Below are positions 8,586 through 16,781 of a DNA stretch of 64,000 bases, piece by piece. The DNA lies in NCBI GenBank assembly GCA_022447585.1, contig JAKVAR010000014.1:1-64000 (forward strand), written 5' to 3'. The notes under the pieces were generated by a model, which saw only the letters and a program-made list of their open reading frames with translations, searched no databases and was not told the origin of the DNA. The translations under genes were made by a program, and so were the position numbers. Source of the stretch: Crocinitomicaceae bacterium (GTDB taxonomy: Bacteria; Bacteroidota; Bacteroidia; Flavobacteriales_D; Crocinitomicaceae). Each line of letters begins with the position of its first letter. Position 1 is the first letter of the stretch.

Positions 8586-9190
8586 TTAGTTGGATTTAAT
8601 CAGTTCGAGCGATCTTTCTGGTGCTTAATCATATTCTTCCTTTAAATATCGCATATTTTGTGGAATAGTCATTTCAATTTTAATTCCTACTTATTGATTG
8701 TCATCTCCATTCAGTTAATAGATTCCAGGGTCTAAATAACAAGATTCGCTACCAAAGGGTAAAAGCACTCTCGCAAGGATTTCATCAGCACCAGCTGTTT
8801 GATTTCCAATTGTAATGGCCCTCAAGTGTTTTTTGAAAGAGCATTACTTTGTGACTCGTCTCATCATTACGTATGTAACTATTTCCTTGATATTATTTTG
8901 AAATGCCACCTGTAAGATAGTTACTATTCCATTTTAGTGTCCCAGGTAAATCAGACTCATTTTCTATAATTTTAATCAATTCTGCGGCTTCTCTCCTAAT
9001 TAGCAAGTTCCCTAATCTATATGTCGTTGAATTGGCATAATTTCTTGAATCAATGACTTGTTATCCTCTGAATTAAATCTACGCCTGAATTTATAGTCTA
9101 TATCTAGTTCTAGAATTTTTAGGTGGATCTATAAGTAATTAAAATTCTGTACCATCAATGTTACCTTTTTCATCAGGTACTTTGGTTAAG
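8586..9190 (-). pseudogene. Decayed S41-family peptidase gene (C-terminal part)
   Basis: No ORF was called here, but the minus strand reads as an eroded C-terminal-processing-type (S41) peptidase. One frame gives NYANSTTYRLGNLLIRREAA and later YLTGGISK, stop, YQGNSYIRNDETSHKVMLFQK. A shift at a poly-A run leads to HLRAITIGNQTAGADEILA, then PFGSESCYLDPGIY, stop, LNGDDNQ, stop, VGIKIEMTIPQNMR and a final APERSLELIKSN with its natural stop at 8586. ITIGNQTAGAD and the GIY-NGD-Q-VGIKIE order match the end of S41 peptidases (IGSQTAGADG, GIYYPDGTETQRVGIKPDIEV). At least three in-frame stops and one or more frameshifts mean it is non-functional. The N-terminal half is missing or unrecognisable. Confidence 0.75.
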
Positions 9191-9219
9191 ATTTCAGTAA
9201 TTCAATTACTTTTTGGATA

Positions 9220-10200
9220 TTATGGAATAACAATTACATTCCCTTTTTTTCTTCCCGAGTCTACATATGAATGCGCTTCTTGAATCTTCTCTAATGGGTA
9301 AACTCTATCAATTACAGTTTTTAATTTTTCTGATGCCAGAAAGTCTCGGACTCGTATTAAATCGCGTATTTGTAATTCTTCTTTTCTTAAGCCAGTTGCT
9401 GCGAATTTTAGTTTATTTTTCGAAAAAGGTGAGACAAATATCAAGAGTATTAAAGTACTAAATGTCATGACTGGTGTTAGAAAAACGCCATTTGATTTTA
9501 AGTGTTTTTTCGACTTGAAATATGATAGTTTTCCCACGGTATCGAAAATTACATCATATTTTTTTTTGCTTTTTAAAAACTCATTCTTGGTGTAGTCTAA
9601 AACATAGTCTGCACCCAAATCCTGAACGAGTGCTTTGTTTTTTGTACTGCAAATCCCCGTCACTTCTCCTCCCATTTCTTTGGCTATTTGAACAGCTGCA
9701 GTGCCAATGCTCCCTGAGGCACCATTAATTAGAATACGTTGGTCTCGCTTAATAGTTGTTTGATCAGTAAAAAATGCAAGAGTTGTCGATGCCCCGTCTA
9801 TAATTCCTGTTGCTTCTTCTGGACTTATGTTTGTTGGGCGATGAACAATAACAGCGTCAGATGGAAGGCAAATATACTTTGCGTATGCTCCACAATTTAA
9901 CCCTGTTTCGGCCATTATTTGATCTCCAATTTTAAAATTAACCACCTCTGATCCAATGGCTTCAATTATACCGGCTAAATCTGTTCCTGGAGTTTTAACT
10001 TTTGGTTTCCTTAATCCAAGGAATAGCCTACCAAATTTTGGTTTCCCCATCCGCATCATTGTGCTCGCTGCTGTAATTGACGTAGCTTCAATCTTGATTA
10101 ATATTTCATTTGACTTTGGAGTAGGCTTTGGAATTTCCTTAATTTTTAAAACCTCAGGACCTCCATAACCGCTTACTTGCACTGCCTTCATAACTTTCAT
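9220..10200 (-). CDS. MDR-family NAD(P)-dependent oxidoreductase (quinone reductase-like)
   Basis: 326 residues of the medium-chain dehydrogenase/reductase superfamily. The N-terminal GroES-like domain has GGPEVLKIKEIP and PGTDLAGIIEAIG; the nucleotide-binding domain has INGASGSIGTAAVQIAK (about residues 155-171), an AxxGxxG-type variant, followed by GADYVLDY. The zinc-binding cysteines of true alcohol dehydrogenases are absent, so a zinc-free quinone or enone reductase is most likely. The start may be the fourth residue (MKAVQVSGYGG), the usual family start. It lies 51 bases downstream of the AraC-type regulator in the same direction and could be its target. The substrate is unknown. Confidence 0.88.
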   Translation of the reverse strand: MKVMKAVQVSGYGGPEVLKIKEIPKPTPKSNEILIKIEATSITAASTMMRMGKPKFGRLFLGLRKPKVKTPGTDLAGIIEAIGSEVVNFKIGDQIMAETGLNCGAYAKYICLPSDAVIVHRPTNISPEEATGIIDGASTTLAFFTDQTTIKRDQRILINGASGSIGTAAVQIAKEMGGEVTGICSTKNKALVQDLGADYVLDYTKNEFLKSKKKYDVIFDTVGKLSYFKSKKHLKSNGVFLTPVMTFSTLILLIFVSPFSKNKLKFAATGLRKEELQIRDLIRVRDFLASEKLKTVIDRVYPLEKIQEAHSYVDSGRKKGNVIVIP

Positions 10201-10251
10201 TTTTAATTATAAAACAAAGTTGAGGCTAATAATTTCTTCAATCGTTCCAGA

Positions 10252-12060
10252 TTATAAATCAGAACTTATTTGCTTGAGATAGGCTTTAGGAGTCATACCC
10301 ATTTTCTTTTTAAAAAAGGTATTGAAGACAGTTTTTGAATTAAAACCACTATCATATGCTAATGCAAGTATTGTTAATTTATGTGCATTGGAATTTTTTA
10401 GTTTTAATTTGAAATTCTCTAGGCGATAAGTATTTAAAAAATCAGAAAAGTTTTTATTTATCCCTTTATTTAAAAGTTGCGACATATGATTAGGAGAAAG
10501 ATTCATGTAATTTGCTAAAGAACGCAGGGTTAATTCAGGATTCAGGTACAAATTTTCATTCTCCATTAATTCTTTTAGTCGCGATTTATATAGTTCTATT
10601 TCCTGTGCTGTGAATAACTCTTTTTTGTAGTAGCTTTCTTTTTTATTTGGCTCAAGATGTTTTGAAGTGTCTAAGATTCCAGCGATTAATTTTTTGAACT
10701 CAGGCAAATCATGTAGTGGTGAAGCAAGAGGTTCGGTAGGTAGCAATAATACTAATGGGAATTGATTATCTATTCCCATTTTAATATAATCAATAGCGGT
10801 TTTAAAGTTATTCAATTGAGCATGAGCAAGAATTAGAAAGTTTATCGCATTGCCAACAGATGATGTGTTAAGATATGATTCAAGTTCAGTTATTCCCTGA
10901 TAAGCTTTTGTTTTATTTCCTATAACTGCATGAGTAATAGTGATTCCTCCTAATTTTGCCAGAAAACCGGTATTATCATCTGGCAGGTTGGAAAAATAAG
11001 CTAGTGCTTCTTCTGAATCACCTAGGAGCAAATGACAAGCGCCAATGTTCACAACAGGAAATGGTAATTCTGGCTGAATATTTAAACTGCGTTTAAAGAA
11101 GGGTAACGCTTCACTGTATCTGCCAGAAAGATAATGGAGGAATCCTTTATAGTTAATATTAACGGAAGAAAAAGGTGCTAATTCGAGTGCTTTTTCTACA
11201 TATTTTGCTGCAAGATCTAGCTTTCCTTCAATTGTAAGGAAATTTGCCATAGTTAAGTACATTGGGTCTGTAGCTTTCAAGCTTAAAGCTCTATTTAAAT
11301 GTTGATAAGCTTTTTCTGAATCCCAATTTTGCCAAAAACTAATCCAGGCAAGGTTTAATTGAGTCTCTGGTAGATCTTCTTTTAGTTGTATTGCTTTTTC
11401 TATGAATGGCTGTGCTTTCTTAAAACCTTCAAAAGCTGGGATGATGCCCATAGTTCCCATATAGGTGTATCCTTGGTTAATATCTAAATAAGGCAATGGA
11501 AAATCAGGCGATTCTGCAATAACCTCTTCAAAGATAGTTATAGCCTTTGTTGTATTGCTGTAATCAAGTTTCATCAGGTAAAACCGACCTTTTAAGTAAT
11601 TTTTGTACGTTTCAAATGATACATTGTACGAGTCAACCAAATGTTCATCTAGGTTAAAATGTCCTATGTTTTCCCTTAATTTATCTGCTATATTTAAACT
11701 AATTTCATCTTGAACTTCAAAAATATTGTCGAGGTTTCTATCAAATGAGTCAGACCAAAATTGAAATTCACTTTTAGTTTCAATCAGTTGAACTGAAATT
11801 CGTGCAGTAGTCCCGCTTAATCGAACGCTACCTTCTAGAATTATCGAAACGTTCAATTTTTCTCCAATTTCGGAGATTTTATACGTACTATTTTTGAACG
11901 TAAATGATGAAGTTCGGGATGTAACCTGCAGTTCTTGGATTTTACCTAAAGCATTAATGATCTCCTCGGTGAGTCCATCAGAGAAATATTCAGCCTCTTT
12001 ATTGGAACTCATATTCACAAAAGGAAGAACTGCTATCGACTTGTTGTAATTTATATCCAC
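10252..12060 (-). CDS. TolB-like / TPR / AraC-type transcriptional regulator
   Basis: 602 residues in three parts. Residues 1-125 form the TolB-like domain often attached to adenylate cyclases and CadC-like regulators (IAVLPFVNMS, YFSDGLTEEIINALGKI, EGSVRLSGTTARISVQLI). Residues about 140-450 hold TPR-type helical repeats (such as EKALELAPFSSVNINYKG, FFKRSLNIQPELPFPVVNIG). Residues about 490-602 hold an AraC/XylS DNA-binding domain with two helix-turn-helix units (LRSLANYMNLSPNHMSQLLN and ILALAYDSGFNSKTVFNTFFKKKMGMTPKAYL). No transmembrane segment is visible, so it should be cytosolic. It probably senses a ligand or protein partner and may control the MDR oxidoreductase immediately downstream. 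Confidence 0.88.
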   Translation of the reverse strand: MDINYNKSIAVLPFVNMSSNKEAEYFSDGLTEEIINALGKIQELQVTSRTSSFTFKNSTYKISEIGEKLNVSIILEGSVRLSGTTARISVQLIETKSEFQFWSDSFDRNLDNIFEVQDEISLNIADKLRENIGHFNLDEHLVDSYNVSFETYKNYLKGRFYLMKLDYSNTTKAITIFEEVIAESPDFPLPYLDINQGYTYMGTMGIIPAFEGFKKAQPFIEKAIQLKEDLPETQLNLAWISFWQNWDSEKAYQHLNRALSLKATDPMYLTMANFLTIEGKLDLAAKYVEKALELAPFSSVNINYKGFLHYLSGRYSEALPFFKRSLNIQPELPFPVVNIGACHLLLGDSEEALAYFSNLPDDNTGFLAKLGGITITHAVIGNKTKAYQGITELESYLNTSSVGNAINFLILAHAQLNNFKTAIDYIKMGIDNQFPLVLLLPTEPLASPLHDLPEFKKLIAGILDTSKHLEPNKKESYYKKELFTAQEIELYKSRLKELMENENLYLNPELTLRSLANYMNLSPNHMSQLLNKGINKNFSDFLNTYRLENFKLKLKNSNAHKLTILALAYDSGFNSKTVFNTFFKKKMGMTPKAYLKQISSDL

Positions 12061-12266
12061 AATTGCAATTTACTAGTTTTTTCAGTTTAACATGCCAGGG
12101 ATATATTAGCATCTATTTTGCGTTTTAGTCTGAATCAAAATCGAATATTTTAAAATTCCCTGAGGTTAAAGTTTCCTTTTTCGAGTAACTGGATATCCTA
12201 GTTTTTATAATAAACAGGCTATTCTAATGCTAAAAAAGAAAAGTCATCAATTTGTCTGAGGTTTTT

Positions 12267-12653
12267 TTAATCATTATTATCGCTTTTAACTTTAAGGAAA
12301 AACTCTAAATTATCTTCAGGTTGTCTTATATATAAAGTGTCACCTATAACCTGGTAGCTGAAGCCCATTACTTTTTCATCTGAATTGATTAGCAAAAAGT
12401 TGTCATTGTAAGTTACCCAGTTTATTCTTTCTTTTTTAAACTGCTTGATATCTTCAGTGACTGTAACGTTTTTATCTTTTGAACCAATTCCATTACTGTA
12501 AAGATCTAAATGATACCTGCCATTTCTGACCCATTTCCCAACCAAGGAAGTATCATTGTTTGTGTTTTTAGGCGTTTCTGGCTCTGAATTTGCACAACAC
12601 GATAAAAGACTGGCTATTGAATAAAATCCGATTAAAAAAATGAATTGTTTCAT
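12267..12653 (-). CDS. Small lipoprotein of unknown function
   Basis: 128 residues with a lipoprotein signal MKQFIFLIGFYSIASLLSCC; LLSC gives an acylated Cys at about residue 19 with a second Cys next to it. The mature part reads like a one-domain beta-sandwich (LVGKWVRNGRYHLDLYSNG, YQVIGDTLYIRQ), a pattern common in Bacteroidota lipocalin-like small lipoproteins (GKW ... LDL ... DTLYI). It is 206 bases upstream of the AraC-type gene on the same strand. The function is unknown. Confidence 0.75.
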   Translation of the reverse strand: MKQFIFLIGFYSIASLLSCCANSEPETPKNTNNDTSLVGKWVRNGRYHLDLYSNGIGSKDKNVTVTEDIKQFKKERINWVTYNDNFLLINSDEKVMGFSYQVIGDTLYIRQPEDNLEFFLKVKSDNND

Positions 12654-13196
12654 ATTACCTTTTGAGTGTTTTGAAGTTTTTCTACTCTCAGTTAAAGGTA
12701 GGTATATTTGAGAATATTAACTTAAAGGTTTTACTAGACTTTTATAGATTCAACGGTAATAAAGTGGATTTCTTCGAATTTTATAATTTTCTTCTTTTTA
12801 GGTATAAAAAATACAGGCGTTCTAAAAATGTCACTTTCCATTCCAAGTATATTAACTAAGAATCAAATCATTCCTTTCAATGAGCTAACAGCTATTTGTT
12901 CTCAGATCCATTAATTCTGATGATTTATGTTAGTATTGAAAGTACTTTGAAGAACAGATTGGGGTAGGATATCAATTGGTGCAATCATGTGATCTATTGC
13001 TATCATAGATATGGAAGTTGAGTAGTATATATTCTGGTTTTTTTAATGGATAGTTGGTTGTGGCATAGGAGTGAAATAGAAGTAGTTTTTATCATTATGA
13101 TCTAATATAGCATTACTCATTTCCTCTAACAAAACAACTTTTTTCTATTAATCGGTAGAGCGATATCGAATGGTATTTATTCAGGAGATGGATAAA
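12654..13196. other. 543-base intergenic stretch, no convincing gene
   Basis: The 65-codon plus-strand ORF at 12662 is low-complexity (F, Y, N, K rich) and looks spurious. On the minus strand around 12905-13130 there is a stop-interrupted frame (VVLLEEMSNAILDHNDKNYFYFTPMP, stop, then about 40 more codons) that could be an eroded gene, but I do not recognise it. No repeat, terminator or RNA gene was found. Confidence 0.5.
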
Positions 13197-14048
13197 TTAA
13201 TCAAATATCCAAATGGCTGATAAACCATTGCATTCAATTCTAGAGTTACCTATTATTTCTGTTGTTGGATCCGTGTATTGGTTTAGTTTAATATAAAATC
13301 GGTTGATGGTTGGTACGATATCTTTTTCCTTAAAGTGAAGTTCAATAAACTGGTCTCCATTATAAAATCGTGTATATTCATCATGCGTTGTTCTTTTTAC
13401 AAAGCCGATTTGGTTCAGGTAATTTGCAATTACTAGACTGTCTTTTTTTTGTAAGCTTAAACGAAGGCCTTCAACATCGTTCATGAGGTAATTGGAGGCT
13501 GAATCCGATTCTTCTAAACTATTATAGTCCACGGGCAGAAAGGATACAGAGTCGTGATATTCTTTTTTTGTCCAGCTCTCGTATTGCTTTTTCGTCATTT
13601 CCCAAGTTGTCAAAGGAACTATGGAATCTTCTAGAATAATGGAAAGCAGATTGTAATTCTCATTTTCTTTATATTGAATTGATGGGGGTGCAAGTTTGTC
13701 CAGTGTTTTAATATAATTTGCTTGAAGAGATGCCGTACATACCCAAATATCTCCTGGGTTTAATTTTTCTCCTTGAAAACTATTCTCGTGAAAAATTTCA
13801 ATATAGTTCGTTTTTCCAATGAGATAAAACCCTTCATAACCAATGAGTTTTTTCTCGTGAGAATAAGCAAATTTAGCTATGAATTCTGAATGAATTGCAG
13901 CTTCATAGGTGGTTGAGTCAACTACCAGTAAGGAGTGGTTAAAACAAATCAAATCTGAGGTGTTTTGGCTAAAAGAAGAGGTGCTATGAAGAATAAATAA
14001 GCACCAAGAAATAATTAGTTTAATTCTCATGTTTCTAAAACAAATCAT
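13197..14048 (-). CDS. Exported protein of unknown function
   Basis: 283 residues. The better start is probably Met7 (MRIKLIISWCLFILHSTSSFSQ, ATG at 14030), because that gives a standard signal peptide. The mature protein has no motif I recognise. It contains alternating beta strands (KLIGYEGFYLIGKTNYIEIF) and an acidic middle region (YNSLEESDSASNYLMNDVEG) and ends with IECNGLSAIWIF. It is isolated, with 543 bases downstream and 266 bases upstream lacking genes. It is probably periplasmic or surface exposed. Confidence 0.7.
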   Translation of the reverse strand: MICFRNMRIKLIISWCLFILHSTSSFSQNTSDLICFNHSLLVVDSTTYEAAIHSEFIAKFAYSHEKKLIGYEGFYLIGKTNYIEIFHENSFQGEKLNPGDIWVCTASLQANYIKTLDKLAPPSIQYKENENYNLLSIILEDSIVPLTTWEMTKKQYESWTKKEYHDSVSFLPVDYNSLEESDSASNYLMNDVEGLRLSLQKKDSLVIANYLNQIGFVKRTTHDEYTRFYNGDQFIELHFKEKDIVPTINRFYIKLNQYTDPTTEIIGNSRIECNGLSAIWIFD

Positions 14049-14314
14049 CGTTGCTAAAAGTTACATGTCGTTTTAATAAATAGCAAATTGCGTATTACAT
14101 CATATCAAAGGAGATTCTTTTCAGGTATCAGAGATTTCCGAATAGCATTGTCGAATGTGAGATTGATCTTTTTTTATGATTTTTTTAAATATTTGAAATA
14201 AAGATTGTTGATCCGAATCTTGCGCATAATTGAAGAGAAATAGTAAATGTTCAGGCAGCCTTCACGTGGTATCGGTGTTTAGTTTTATTGATAAGGTGTT
14301 GAATGTTCTATTTT

Positions 14315-15136
14315 TTAAGCCTGATCTATTAGTTGATGTGGTTTTGGTATATACATTACTTTCCCGTAGTTTTTGGCTATTAATGCCGTTGAAACAGTGT
14401 TACCAGTTCTCTTGTCTATTTTTCTTTGCCAAATTTCATTTGATCTAAAGTATTGTTCATCTTTCTTTATAAAAGAATGGTTCTTTTCTAATACTCTATA
14501 GGAAAATGATAGTTCCTTATCAACTAGTAACTCTCCTTCTAATAATTCGCTAGATAGCCACAAATTAATTTGATAAGTTCTATTGGTGTTATTGGTTAGT
14601 TGAAAATCTAAATAATTATAAAATACAGCGGCTCCGCTCGCCCATGGCAGAACCCTTCCGTCATCTGGAAAAGGATCTAAACTGTGATGATGCCGCTCAT
14701 TAATTGTAAGAGGAGAGTGCAAAGCCAGCCAATGCAGCATATTCGCACTTTGACAAATTCCTCCTCCAATTCCGGGGCGCGCTTTACCACCAGATATTTC
14801 CATTCCCATTTTATAGCCTTTGCGCTTTGTTGGCAGGCCTACAGTTTTGCAGAAAGAGAGCGTTTCACCTGGTTTTATAATTACGCCATTAATTCGTTTG
14901 ATTGCAATTTCTAGGTTCTTTATTTTGTTCTCCTGCATCCACATTTCAGTGTCACCAAGTTTTCTTCGAAGTCTTGATTGATGTTTTTTCACTCTGAATT
15001 CTAGTTTATCAGCGCGTTTTTCTGATGTATACACCTTATTATCGAGGTTCCATGAAACAGTTCTTCGAATTCGTTTTTCCCAAATGGAAATGAAGTAGAA
15101 GAACGGATGTCTTTGAGATAAGAGTTTTTTGGCCAT
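14315..15136 (-). CDS. VanW family protein
   Basis: 273 residues. The core is the VanW domain: IKRINGVIIKPGETLSFCKTVGLPTKRKGY (about residues 80-109), then MEISGGKARPGIGGGICQSANMLHWLAL (about 112-139), with the conserved GGGICQ cysteine motif, and a later HHHSLDPFPDDGRVLPWASGAAV (about 148-170). VanW is named from some vancomycin-resistance clusters but its biochemical role is not established, so this is not evidence of resistance. No signal peptide is apparent. It is 30 bases downstream of the ABC-associated membrane protein and probably in the same operon. Confidence 0.88.
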   Translation of the reverse strand: MAKKLLSQRHPFFYFISIWEKRIRRTVSWNLDNKVYTSEKRADKLEFRVKKHQSRLRRKLGDTEMWMQENKIKNLEIAIKRINGVIIKPGETLSFCKTVGLPTKRKGYKMGMEISGGKARPGIGGGICQSANMLHWLALHSPLTINERHHHSLDPFPDDGRVLPWASGAAVFYNYLDFQLTNNTNRTYQINLWLSSELLEGELLVDKELSFSYRVLEKNHSFIKKDEQYFRSNEIWQRKIDKRTGNTVSTALIAKNYGKVMYIPKPHQLIDQA

Positions 15137-15166
15137 CTAAATCAAATTGCTTGCTGATTATTTTAC

Positions 15167-16777
15167 TTAGGATTTCTTGGGCTTTGCGATGAAATTCATC
15201 CATCCAGGTTTAACCCAGAATGGGTAAACAAAGAATACATGGGTAAAGAAACCTATGAGCAGTAAATAGAATGGAGCACTTCTTTTTAAAGTATAATATG
15301 CTTCATTATAACTCATATTATTTGGGTCATAGCTCGTTGGGTCTAAATACAAATACTGATCAAAATAAGGCCAATGCCAAAAGTCAAATAAGTCATTCAA
15401 TGTTATTAAAGTAAAGAATGGTATGAATGGAATTAAAAGATGCGGAATCATTAATAAAAAGGCTCCTCTTTTTCTGCGTACTGGAAGTTGCCTTTCTATG
15501 ATAGCAAAAATAAAGAGTACAATAAATTCTATCCAGAAGATACCGTATCCGATTTCTTCGCCTGCCCTTGTCACAACTAATAATATCACTGTTATTATTA
15601 GTGATAGCGCAATAATTACGACACCAACCAAGAATTCCGCCCAGTCCATATTTTTAAACAAGGCAAGAATTAAAGCGCAAATGGTGAAGAACATCAATAT
15701 ACCCCATAAGAATTCATAGCGCGTGAAAAAGAAATTTTTGTATTTACATAGCGATATATAATTTATTTCTCGAATAAAACGATGAGAGACTTTATCGAAT
15801 TCTCGAATGTAAGCGTCTTCTTGGGTATGATATACTTGGGAATATTTGTGGTTTCTAAAAAGGGTATAAAGTGCGTTCACGTCCATTTCCAGTTTTCCGC
15901 CGTTGAACTCTTCTAAATTGGATATGAGTTTCTTGAATTTATCACATATGAAAGACTCGTTTTGATAGTTTTGATAGAAATAAATTTTCTTTACAGAATC
16001 AGCACTGTAATTCTGCACTCCTTTATTAAACTCGAATAAAGATCCGTTTGGGGTGTTAGAAAATTCATAAAAGTAAATAGGGTAGAGCATCGGTCTACTC
16101 TTACTGAATACGCCACGATGGTTTTCGATGGAATCTAGTAATATTTGTCTCGAATTATTTTCTGCTTGTGTGAAGTTATCTCCAAATGATTTACTGTTTA
16201 CGATTGATTGAAAATACTCTTGCTCATTTTTGAAATAATCAAACTCTAAATAAGCTTCATTTGAGTAATGGTGATAATTATAGTCGTATTCGGAGTAATT
16301 ACCCGAACCATAGTTGAATGTAAAAAATGGCTGAGCTTCTTCGAATGATACTTTGTAATTGTTGATTTTCTCCTCTGTAATTAGATTTGCGTTTCGATAA
16401 GTCAAAACTATTCCAATGATGAACGGAATAATTACTGGTAAAATGAATTGCCCAACATAAGACGGGATTTCTATCATGTTATGTCGTAAAGTCCGATTGC
16501 CATATAGTTTTTCTGAATTATATTTTACCTGACGATAAATGATGAAAATCCACCACAAAATTGCAGGGATAAAAGCTAAACTGAACCATACTTCAACACT
16601 AACTGTTCTGTTCGGTGCAATTGGGATGATAAAGGCAAAAAATAGAGCAAGCGTAAACAGAACTGCTGCAATGCAAAGTTGTGTAAGCCATCCCATTGAC
16701 CAGGTTTTTGGGTAGTTTGAAGCCCAGAGCAAGGATTTCTTATTGAACTTGCTGATAAGTTGGGAAAAGAAATTCAT
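15167..16777 (-). CDS. Multi-pass membrane protein, probable partner of the ABC ATPase
   Basis: 536 residues with about eight predicted transmembrane helices: roughly residues 30-52, 60-82 and 108-130, then a 210-residue extracytoplasmic loop rich in Y, N and F (such as NYGSGNYSEYDYNYHHYSN), then helices near 348-368, 372-396, 400-420, 430-455 and 508-530. This 3 + loop + 5 layout resembles ABC permeases with a large extracytoplasmic domain. It starts 4 bases after the ABC ATPase stop, so the two are probably co-translated and form a complex. The sequence is not one I recognise; no peptidase or kinase motif is visible. The exported or signalled substrate is unknown. Confidence 0.75.
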   Translation of the reverse strand: MNFFSQLISKFNKKSLLWASNYPKTWSMGWLTQLCIAAVLFTLALFFAFIIPIAPNRTVSVEVWFSLAFIPAILWWIFIIYRQVKYNSEKLYGNRTLRHNMIEIPSYVGQFILPVIIPFIIGIVLTYRNANLITEEKINNYKVSFEEAQPFFTFNYGSGNYSEYDYNYHHYSNEAYLEFDYFKNEQEYFQSIVNSKSFGDNFTQAENNSRQILLDSIENHRGVFSKSRPMLYPIYFYEFSNTPNGSLFEFNKGVQNYSADSVKKIYFYQNYQNESFICDKFKKLISNLEEFNGGKLEMDVNALYTLFRNHKYSQVYHTQEDAYIREFDKVSHRFIREINYISLCKYKNFFFTRYEFLWGILMFFTICALILALFKNMDWAEFLVGVVIIALSLIITVILLVVTRAGEEIGYGIFWIEFIVLFIFAIIERQLPVRRKRGAFLLMIPHLLIPFIPFFTLITLNDLFDFWHWPYFDQYLYLDPTSYDPNNMSYNEAYYTLKRSAPFYLLLIGFFTHVFFVYPFWVKPGWMNFIAKPKKS

Positions 16778-16781
16778 AATG

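Noticed and set aside
12662-12859. Plus-strand 65-codon ORF
   Set aside because: Low complexity (F, Y, N, K), overlaps the promoter side of the small lipoprotein, and shows no family pattern.
14230-14448. Plus-strand 72-codon ORF
   Set aside because: Overlaps the end of VanW and is a shadow of its minus-strand codons.
14315-15136. Reading VanW as evidence of vancomycin resistance
   Set aside because: No vanA/vanH/vanX/vanRS genes are present and the VanW role is not established; it is a domain name only.
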